This document shows, one piece after another, positions 1 through 7,064 of a stretch of DNA of 10,655 bases (positions are counted from its first letter, which is position 1; each line of letters opens with the position of its first letter). The notes beneath the pieces were generated by a model. The model was not told where the DNA came from and did not search any database. It was given only the letters and a program-made list of their open reading frames with translations. A program made the position numbers and the translations under genes. This stretch comes from Deltaproteobacteria bacterium (GTDB lineage Bacteria > Desulfobacterota > Desulfobulbia > Desulfobulbales > Desulfobulbaceae), in contig JAJRVA010000084.1 of assembly GCA_024277485.1 (NCBI GenBank), positions 1 to 10,655 on the forward strand, written 5' to 3'.

Positions 1-703
1 CAAAGGTATGTAACTCATCAACAACCAGAAAACGCAGAGTGTCTGCACTGTTTTGTTCCCAGAGCTGCCGATCTTCAGGCCGGATAAGCAGATAATCCAG
101 CATTTTATAGTTGGTCAGCAGAATATCCGGGGGAGAGAGCCTCAAGGTTTCCTTGTTGGAAATCAGATGATCACTGCCCATCAAACGCCCCTTATCCGGA
201 TCAGCCTCTTGCTGCCCTACATAAATACCGGCAGTCACCCGCCCCTTCAATTTGCTGTTGTAGATAAGCTCGGCCAACCTGCCAGCCTGATCCGTAGCCA
301 GGGCATTCATGGGATAGATAAGAATGGCCTTGATTCCCGGTTCTCCCCGATGCCTGTAGCAGTAATCAAGGATGGGATAGAGGAAACATTCTGTTTTACC
401 GGAACCAGTGCCGGTGGCAACTATTGTGGCCTGGGGATTTGGACCGGACAAACGATCAAATGACTTCTCCTGGTGCAGATAGGGAGAAAATGCCATGGGC
501 AGATCCGGGAAGTAATCCGTACCTCCTTCACCGTGTTGAAAAGGCAGCTGGATGTCAAGATACGGCCCTTTAAAAACATTGCCAGGCTCGTTCAGGAGTC
601 GTTCAAGTATGTTAGAAAAGAATGGGGTGGTAACAGGAAAGGTGGTTCTCAGGAAATCTTTTATGCCTTGTTCGACATGGTGAGCAAGAACAGAGGGAAT
701 CAT
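1..703 (-). CDS. Large SF2 DEAD/DEAH-like helicase, N-terminal 234 residues (cut by window edge)
   Basis: This open frame starts at an ATG at 703 and runs off the window at position 1 with no stop, so only 234 residues are visible. They carry a clear SF2 helicase first RecA domain: a Q-motif-like SPYLHQEKSF (residues 73-82), Walker A GTGSGKTE (98-105), motif Ia YPMNAL (130-135), TNYKMLDYLLIRPED (197-211) and Walker B VDELH (228-232). About 70 residues precede the core and include the segment FKGPYLDIQLPF (44-55). Walker A and flanking residues closely resemble those of the upstream druE product (TGSGKTECFL-PILD in both), so the two are paralogous, but here motif II is DELH, not DEAH. The start is supported by an in-frame stop 24 bases upstream; no good Shine-Dalgarno precedes it, and translation may be coupled to a short ORF ending across the start in ATGA. 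It is probably a very large helicase of the DUF1998-associated kind, but the C-terminus is unseen. I cannot name a gene. An ATP-driven nucleic-acid translocase role in antiphage defence is inferred from its neighbours. Confidence 0.88.
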   Translation of the reverse strand, partial: MIPSVLAHHVEQGIKDFLRTTFPVTTPFFSNILERLLNEPGNVFKGPYLDIQLPFQHGEGGTDYFPDLPMAFSPYLHQEKSFDRLSGPNPQATIVATGTGSGKTECFLYPILDYCYRHRGEPGIKAILIYPMNALATDQAGRLAELIYNSKLKGRVTAGIYVGQQEADPDKGRLMGSDHLISNKETLRLSPPDILLTNYKMLDYLLIRPEDRQLWEQNSADTLRFLVVDELHTF

Positions 704-855
704 GATGGCAGCACCCGATGAGTAAATTTATTCACTGACCATTGAGCAAACAGGTGCAATACTGTTTTACAGAATACCACCAATCCTCCTCCAGACAATC
801 GGTTGGACGACCTGGATGCCAGCATTATCTCCCAGCTCGATTCCCAATCCCTCAT
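700..855 (-). CDS. Possible 51-residue ORF bridging druE and the downstream helicase
   Basis: This short frame fits exactly between two large genes. Its ATG (855-853) overlaps the druE stop as TAATG, and its TGA (702-700) overlaps the next helicase's ATG as ATGA. Such overlaps typify translational coupling. Inside the same frame a strong Shine-Dalgarno-like AGGAGG (790-785) lies four bases before a GTG at 780, which would give a 26-residue product. The protein has no recognisable domain, and its composition (SSWEIMLASRSSNRLSGGG, then a mildly hydrophobic LVVFCKTVLHLFAQW) does not look like a conserved family. The likeliest role, if any, is a coupling or leader peptide that loads ribosomes onto the helicase gene, which lacks its own clear binding site. 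It may equally be chance. In another frame, a 37-codon ORF from ATG 880 to TAA 767 covers much of the same DNA. No terminator hairpin with a T-tract is visible in the gap. Confidence 0.25.
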   Translation of the reverse strand: MRDWESSWEIMLASRSSNRLSGGGLVVFCKTVLHLFAQWSVNKFTHRVLPS

Positions 856-3800
856 TACTCTGTTCCTGTCTGTCGAACATACCAGGAGGTACAATGAGCC
901 CGGCTCATTGCCCTGATCGCAACGTCCATTTTTCGCAAAAAAGAAGCCTGATGTTCAGCCAGTTGATCAAACGGAAACGGAACACGTCCTCCATCGGTTC
1001 TCCAATAGCCTACCCCCTGATCCAGCCGGATTTCATAGCCGGTGCCATCCGCCCATTTCAGGGTCAACGTACGCGCATGCGGCAGATCTCTCCGGGTAAG
1101 CTGATCATTGAACACAAAATTTGCGCACCAGGAAAACAGCTTCCGATAGACCTCCCGACGCACAAAATTACTTTGCCAGTCGTGAAAAATTAAAAATGGT
1201 ATTCTTGCATCACCTGGCTGTAACTCGGCCGTGGAGATACTAACTCTGGTTGCCTCGCCAATTCCTCCTCCGCCCTTCACTCCTTTCAACAGGTTATGCA
1301 ACAAAAGCAGCATGAGCGGAGAGCAGAGATAACGATCAGTATAGTCAAGAGCGGTTAACGGTGTTTTGCCTGCCAACTTCTTGCGCAAGCCTTCCTCTTT
1401 TGCAGTGAGCAGCTTCCAGGCCTTTGTACCGAAATCGGCCAGATCTCCATTCAGTTCCTGGCCTATTTCAATGGTTCGGGTATCACGGTCTATAGCTCTG
1501 AGGTCGGCAACCTTCCTGATACTCCATGTTTCAGGAATAGTATCCAGTGGACTGTTATCCCGTATGCGGACAAACTGCCCTTCACCACTGCCCGCACCCC
1601 ACTCGCGTTCGGGAACAAGAAGAGATTTTGAACTCGCAGCCCAGCGTACTGAATTATTTTCACTACCCATTTCCACTGCCCGAAACATTTTCACCTTACC
1701 ATTCATAAGGACCGGGGAATTCTTTGGACAATAAATGTGGTTTACACCAACCATGATTGCCAGGGCAATCAACTCATCAAGCTGAGCCGGCTCCAGTCTA
1801 TCCAAAATCGTATCAGGCACCACCAGGTCTATTTCGACACCTGCTTGATTAAAAAAGAACAACTCATCCCGCAGCCGCCAGTCAATGGGTTCCCAGTCGT
1901 CCGGGATGCCGCCCAGGAAGATCCGCACTTCATACCCGGAAAGTCTCTGATGTTCCCGACGTAAAGCCATGGATAGAGGATCCATTTCAAGCCTGGTCAT
2001 CGAGCCAAAGACCTGCAGAGATTCCGGCAGACTCAATAGAGTAAGAAACTGCTCGTTAACCAGTGCCAGGGCCGCATTCCGATCGAGTTGGTCAACATGA
2101 TGCTGAGTGTCAAAGGAAAGCAGACAGGCCTGGCAGGCACTATCACAGCCTCGTGGACAAGTAAGAATTTCCCGAACACGGACAAACAGCTCCGGAAGCC
2201 ACTCAACCGCCTGTGAAACATAGCCGGCCCCTCCCTGGGCCGTGTCAAAGAGATAGACGGAATAGACAGGGTTATCCAGAGCATCCCTTACTGAACTGAC
2301 GGTAACACCGATTTCCCGTTCCTCTATACCTATTTTTTCTGCCAGAGCCCGCCGAAGCGCCACACCGGTCGTATAGGCAGTTTGTCTGTCAGCCGGCATC
2401 CCCTGCACACTGTAGAGTTGCAGTTCAATAACCTCTGTTCTGCGGGAAAGCCCCAGCCTGATATTCTTCTTTATTGCCCAAGACTCGAAACTACCGGGAC
2501 ATTCTGTTTCACCTTGCGGACCAAATTTTCCTCCCCTGAGGCGCTTGTGCGCTTTGGGTTCACCTTTTCCATCAACAAAAATAGAGGGCAGCTCATCGTC
2601 ACGGGTCATTGAATCAGCCCGCCCGCAACGCAGACACAGAGCATATCCATTATCATGCAGGCCATCTGAACGGTGAATGATCATAGCCTCATGGCTTACC
2701 CGACACCGGCCCAAAGCGGCTGTCGGCAGCGAGATCCATTCAGCTTCCTGCATGGCAATAAGTGGATCACGAACAGGTATATACTGAGGAAAATCGATCT
2801 TGTTATGAGGCTGCCATCTGATGTCAACGGCAAATCCAGCCGGCTTGAGATACTCATAGCTCTTCAAAGGTTGACCGTCATCCTGACCGCAGCTTGTGCA
2901 TATTTCCGGCCGGATAGGAGAATCACCAATGGATCCGCAGTTTGTACACCGCCAGAACCAGCGAAAAGACTGCAGCTCCGGCGGCCCTTCCTGATCAGCC
3001 GGAATATGCCAATTGAGCGTGACCCCTGCACTCCTGTAGACGCGGCCATTCAACACAGTGTCCGTTCCGGGAGCGTAATCGCGAATGGCAATGGTCATAT
3101 CTCTGGCCGGATACCCTGCCCGGATCATCCGGTTGTCCTCTCTGGAATCACGTTTTCTAAGAGACAATTCTTCAGCAGTGGTGGTTATGAGTGACACGAC
3201 CTCTCCTGGAAATCCATACCCCGGCAGAACCCCCTTTGTTGTCAACTCCGAGAGCAGATATTCCTTACGCAGCCGCTGCAGTTGAAATTCTATGGCTTTT
3301 TCCGCCACACTGTTCTTTGCGGGAGTTCTCACCTGGGCAATGTTATCAAGCAGGGCCTGTATTTCACTCAACCAGAGATCAGAACACCTATCGATCATCT
3401 TGCCGCATTGTTCCAATATTTCCTCCCTACCACCTCCTTCAAGGCAGGATCGACGAAGCAGGATTCTGATACCTTCAAGAACCAGCTGCTCAGAGAGTGC
3501 TTCATGGCTGCACCAGTCTGCAAAATGTTTGCAAGGCGCTGTAACATCCGAATCAACTTCCTCAAAAAACCAGCCTGTTGTCAGGCGATGCAGTTCTCCG
3601 GGAGCCTGCTCATTCAGAAAAAAAGAGAGAAGCAGAGCATTGATATGCCGCTGAATAATGGCCGGGCTATGGAGAGATACTGCGGGCACAGCAAGGCGGG
3701 TTGTAAACGGCCAGAGCGGGTTGGCAAAAACCGCCTCGCCATGGGGAGTGCTCTTACACAGGGTAAAAGCCAGGGATCCGGCCTCACCACGCCTGCCCGC

Positions 3801-6800
3801 TCGTCCGGCCCGCTGCAGGTAATTGGCCGGATTGGGAGGGGCATTATGCATGGCCACGGCGGACAGGCCGCCGATATCCACTCCCATCTCCATGGTGGTG
3901 GAGCAGGAGAGCAGATTAATTTTTCCCTCTTTAAAATCCCGTTCCCGGTCAGTAAGTTGAGAGCCGGACAACTGGGCGGAATGTTCAGCACTGCGAAAAT
4001 AATGACTGAAGCGGGCAATGCGGTCACTGACATCTGTCCAAATTCCTTTGGAACGTAATTCATTAACCACCGGATCTGTCTCCAGCCACTCCTCAGGCTT
4101 TACCGATGCATCATTCCAGAATGGGTCCGGCAGGGTCGGCAGGGTGACCAACGAACATTCCGCCAGTTCCTTTGCTGGTTCGTCAGGGAGGTACGGCGTT
4201 ATTCTCCGGAAGGTTACCGGTAGCACCCGTCGGGCTACTGGACATAACCAACCCTGCCGGACCTGGGTTATAACAGCCTGCTCTCTCATGTTGAGCAGAT
4301 AGCCGCCTTCAGTTCCTTCAAGAACCCTGCGTACATCCTGCCACAGTCCAATCAGCAGTTCCTCTACAACATCCCGCTGCTCCGAATCATCCAAATCAAG
4401 AGTGAAGGCGTAGGCCAGCATACGAACCAGCCGTGAATTACGTTGCACGGGATTGGCAGCTGATGGCCACAACTGCTGATTAAATGTCTGTTTTCCGGCT
4501 CCCGGCGGCAGTTGAATCGACGGTCGGCCCGGATAGCCGATCCAGCGCAGCGTATCCTCGGTGATGGCCACAGCCGTGCGAAACCGGACGACAAAATCCA
4601 GGACAAGACGAACCAGATCCCGCCACTCACCTGGCTGGATGCGCAGCCGCTTCGCCACATCGGGCAGCGGGTTTCCAGTTCTCAGTCCCTGGTAGTCAAT
4701 GGCCAGCATCCCATACGATTCAAGTGACCACTGCCGCCTGGGCCTTCTAAAAAATTCCCGCCACAGGCACAGCTCGGCCAGCTCCCGGTCACCCATGCCA
4801 AGGGATTGTTCCCGTAAGGCAGGCAACAACCACCGTTTAAAGCCGTCGTTGGCAAGCAGCCTGTCCCGGGCATCGTTCCAGGTTAGTTGACCTGCGGACG
4901 GTGCTTGCAGTTCGGCCAGCTCTTGCTTTTTCTGCTCAAGCTCTCCCTGCAATGCAGGAAACTGGACAACAGCCTGCTCCATCTGGGTAACTACTTCCTT
5001 TTTCTCCTCAATCAGTTTTTGATCTACCGGAGCCGCCTTTTCGGCCACCGCATGATAGAGCAGGCTGCGAACATAATCCCGTTCAGCGGCCATCTGCAGC
5101 TTAACCGCAATTCTGGCGGTTCCCTGACGACTGTCAGTAAAACTGAGAATCCTCCGACCGTTCCATGGCAAAGGTGTTTTGGTCGTCATGGGGGGCAGGT
5201 GACGAAGTAAAATGGGAATTGCAGTCTGCAGGAAAAACGGGGCGCCCAGCCGAATCGGAATACTCAGCCGCATCCGCCTGTCCGTCTCTCTGCAAAAAGG
5301 ACATCGCAAAACATTATGCTCATCAGGGTTAAGCAGATGAATCGGCACGCTGTCTTTATGCTCTCCAGTCCAGTCCAGTCTACCGTCTTGCAGTAAACCA
5401 ATCCTGTTGCCGTCAGGTGGCGCAACGAGAATGCGCCGCAGTCCAGGTCCCATGCCGATATCGTCACCATCCTCCTGTTCGTCTGTTTCCACAGGTTCCA
5501 GTTCCTGCTGAAACTCGTCTTCATCCGCCTCAAAAATATCCTGATTCAACCGGTCCTCTCCATCACGGGACGACTCCAGTACCACAAGATGTTCAGTGCC
5601 GCATTGCCGACACTGCATCAGCTCATATACAGGAAATCCGCAGGCATCACAGCTTTTACGCCGCTCCATGAAGACCTTGCCGAATGGCCACTCACCTGCG
5701 GCAAGTTTCATATCCTCCCTGCCGCTGCAGTTCGAGTTTGCACAGGCCCAGAGTCCGGCAACCGTTCTCTGGAAAAAATGGCCACGCAGGGGTAAAAACG
5801 ACCCGCCGCCATCCTCGTCTACAGCCTTGCTGGCCAGATCCAGCAATTCAAGGGTTTCAGCCAAGGCATCACTACTGCTTTCTCCAGAAAAAGTTCCGGC
5901 AATAGCAGACAGGGGCCGGGCCTTAACCGCCAGGGTTTCACGAAGATCTCGCATCAACGAATCAGCGCAGAGCCGGTCAAACCGCTTTTCCGGCGACAAG
6001 ACCCGGAGTTCTTTTGTCGTGACTTGTTTCAACTTGTCCGCATCAACATCAGGCAATACCGGGACCGCTCGATTGCCGGACACAACAGATACCTGCTCAA
6101 CAGAAACTCCGGCAATATCGGCCAAAAATTCCCGGAGCTGTTCTGCTGTACTATTATCACCGGCAATGGTGGCTGAAGTGGCCACGAAATGAACATTTTC
6201 AGGCCGACAGCCAAAACCATGCAGCACCCTGCGCAGAAGCAAGGTCAACTCTGCCGCCTGGGAGCCGATATAGGTATGGGCCTCATCAATAACAATCCAG
6301 CGCAGCTTGCCCTGGGATTGCTCAAGAATAGGTCGGTCATCGCTGCGCACCAGCATGTACTCCAGCATGGTGGCATTGGTTACCAGAATAGGCGGCGGTT
6401 CGCTACGCAGTTTACGCCGGTCTGCCACCTCACTCTTCCAACGCGAAGCTTTGGCCTCATACGGTGTGTCTCCATTATAGAGACAGTAGCGGATTCCACC
6501 GCCAAAGGGTTCAGACCAGGCCGTCAACCGATCCTTCTGGCTCTTGATCAAGGCATTGAGCGGGTAAAGAAACAGTGCCCTGATTCCAACCAATTGTCCG
6601 GTGCCATTATTAAGTTCCCTGGCCAGATCATCCAGGATGGGAATGAGAAAACATTCGGTTTTACCTGATCCGGTACCGCTGGACACCAGTACTGAGCGAG
6701 GAGGTTTGACCGACAGCACCTCCCAGCTTTCTATCTGGTGCTGATACGGATACAAAGATGCAGGGAAAACATAATCACCAGACAATCCCTCCATTGTTGT

Positions 6801-7058
6801 GCCAAGGGCAGTAACCAGGGACGGGTGTAGCAGATTACCGGCCAGCTCGTCGAAATTCTTTTCAGCCGCCTTCCAGCCAAAGGTAGCTTCAAACACGGGG
6901 TCGGCAATAAAGGAGTGATCAATGCCGGGACTCTGCTGAAACAGGGAACGTAGATGTTCCCGCAGGGGGTGATTACGAAAGCTGAACATGCCCAGTGATG
7001 CCCGGGCAGCACCGGTATTGAGCCCGCCGGCAAGAGAGGAAAAAAATAAATCATTCAT
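855..7058 (-). CDS. druE: DruE-like giant DEAH helicase with DUF1998 signature (Druantia type III)
   Basis: This 2067-residue protein is a superfamily 2 helicase, expected to be a cytoplasmic ATP-driven DNA translocase. Domains in order: an N-terminal region (1-100) with ADPVFEATFGW; Q-motif-like YPYQHQIESW (103-112); Walker A SSGTGSGKTE (126-135); YPLNAL (165-170); TNATMLEYMLVR (227-238); DEAH (258-261); SAT (295-297). A cysteine-rich insert follows (439/444, 470/473, 483/486, 586/589), interrupted by an acidic stretch (about 508-533). Then come FTDSRQG (640-646), a helical insertion with a probable coiled coil (about 680-718), STTMEMGVDIGG (1053-1064) and YLQRAGRAGRRGE (1080-1092). Further CxxC pairs lie at 1371/1374, 1387/1390 and 1475/1478. 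The DUF1998-type C-x3-C-x3-C-x2-C is at 1634, 1638, 1642 and 1645, after DTAQGGAGY (1605-1613). About 400 unrecognised residues finish it. Length, architecture and the druH partner fit DruE, the common protein of Druantia systems. DrmA/DrmB or DpdJ-like helicases are relatives but a poorer match in size and partner. All core motifs look intact. The start is set by a good ribosome binding site. Confidence 0.87.
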   Translation of the reverse strand: MNDLFFSSLAGGLNTGAARASLGMFSFRNHPLREHLRSLFQQSPGIDHSFIADPVFEATFGWKAAEKNFDELAGNLLHPSLVTALGTTMEGLSGDYVFPASLYPYQHQIESWEVLSVKPPRSVLVSSGTGSGKTECFLIPILDDLARELNNGTGQLVGIRALFLYPLNALIKSQKDRLTAWSEPFGGGIRYCLYNGDTPYEAKASRWKSEVADRRKLRSEPPPILVTNATMLEYMLVRSDDRPILEQSQGKLRWIVIDEAHTYIGSQAAELTLLLRRVLHGFGCRPENVHFVATSATIAGDNSTAEQLREFLADIAGVSVEQVSVVSGNRAVPVLPDVDADKLKQVTTKELRVLSPEKRFDRLCADSLMRDLRETLAVKARPLSAIAGTFSGESSSDALAETLELLDLASKAVDEDGGGSFLPLRGHFFQRTVAGLWACANSNCSGREDMKLAAGEWPFGKVFMERRKSCDACGFPVYELMQCRQCGTEHLVVLESSRDGEDRLNQDIFEADEDEFQQELEPVETDEQEDGDDIGMGPGLRRILVAPPDGNRIGLLQDGRLDWTGEHKDSVPIHLLNPDEHNVLRCPFCRETDRRMRLSIPIRLGAPFFLQTAIPILLRHLPPMTTKTPLPWNGRRILSFTDSRQGTARIAVKLQMAAERDYVRSLLYHAVAEKAAPVDQKLIEEKKEVVTQMEQAVVQFPALQGELEQKKQELAELQAPSAGQLTWNDARDRLLANDGFKRWLLPALREQSLGMGDRELAELCLWREFFRRPRRQWSLESYGMLAIDYQGLRTGNPLPDVAKRLRIQPGEWRDLVRLVLDFVVRFRTAVAITEDTLRWIGYPGRPSIQLPPGAGKQTFNQQLWPSAANPVQRNSRLVRMLAYAFTLDLDDSEQRDVVEELLIGLWQDVRRVLEGTEGGYLLNMREQAVITQVRQGWLCPVARRVLPVTFRRITPYLPDEPAKELAECSLVTLPTLPDPFWNDASVKPEEWLETDPVVNELRSKGIWTDVSDRIARFSHYFRSAEHSAQLSGSQLTDRERDFKEGKINLLSCSTTMEMGVDIGGLSAVAMHNAPPNPANYLQRAGRAGRRGEAGSLAFTLCKSTPHGEAVFANPLWPFTTRLAVPAVSLHSPAIIQRHINALLLSFFLNEQAPGELHRLTTGWFFEEVDSDVTAPCKHFADWCSHEALSEQLVLEGIRILLRRSCLEGGGREEILEQCGKMIDRCSDLWLSEIQALLDNIAQVRTPAKNSVAEKAIEFQLQRLRKEYLLSELTTKGVLPGYGFPGEVVSLITTTAEELSLRKRDSREDNRMIRAGYPARDMTIAIRDYAPGTDTVLNGRVYRSAGVTLNWHIPADQEGPPELQSFRWFWRCTNCGSIGDSPIRPEICTSCGQDDGQPLKSYEYLKPAGFAVDIRWQPHNKIDFPQYIPVRDPLIAMQEAEWISLPTAALGRCRVSHEAMIIHRSDGLHDNGYALCLRCGRADSMTRDDELPSIFVDGKGEPKAHKRLRGGKFGPQGETECPGSFESWAIKKNIRLGLSRRTEVIELQLYSVQGMPADRQTAYTTGVALRRALAEKIGIEEREIGVTVSSVRDALDNPVYSVYLFDTAQGGAGYVSQAVEWLPELFVRVREILTCPRGCDSACQACLLSFDTQHHVDQLDRNAALALVNEQFLTLLSLPESLQVFGSMTRLEMDPLSMALRREHQRLSGYEVRIFLGGIPDDWEPIDWRLRDELFFFNQAGVEIDLVVPDTILDRLEPAQLDELIALAIMVGVNHIYCPKNSPVLMNGKVKMFRAVEMGSENNSVRWAASSKSLLVPEREWGAGSGEGQFVRIRDNSPLDTIPETWSIRKVADLRAIDRDTRTIEIGQELNGDLADFGTKAWKLLTAKEEGLRKKLAGKTPLTALDYTDRYLCSPLMLLLLHNLLKGVKGGGGIGEATRVSISTAELQPGDARIPFLIFHDWQSNFVRREVYRKLFSWCANFVFNDQLTRRDLPHARTLTLKWADGTGYEIRLDQGVGYWRTDGGRVPFPFDQLAEHQASFLRKMDVAIRAMSRAHCTSWYVRQTGTE

Positions 7059-7064
7059 GATCGC

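Noticed and set aside
53..463. A 136-codon plus-strand frame near the left edge
   Set aside because: It is antisense to the helicase fragment, whose Walker A, YPMNAL and VDELH motifs make the minus-strand reading certain.
704..854. Terminator between druE and the downstream helicase
   Set aside because: The only hairpin-like element is a tiny CTGT-AAA-ACAG without a GC-rich stem or T-tract, so read-through is more likely.
3282..4058. A 258-codon plus-strand frame and many other long plus-strand frames opposite druE and druH
   Set aside because: They lie wholly antisense to large frames with clear motifs, show no recognisable domains and look like ordinary mirror frames of GC-balanced coding DNA.
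5365..5379. Three tandem copies of CCAGT inside druE that could slip and shift the frame
   Set aside because: Three copies of a five-base unit are too few to expect phase variation, and they simply encode part of RLDWTGEH.
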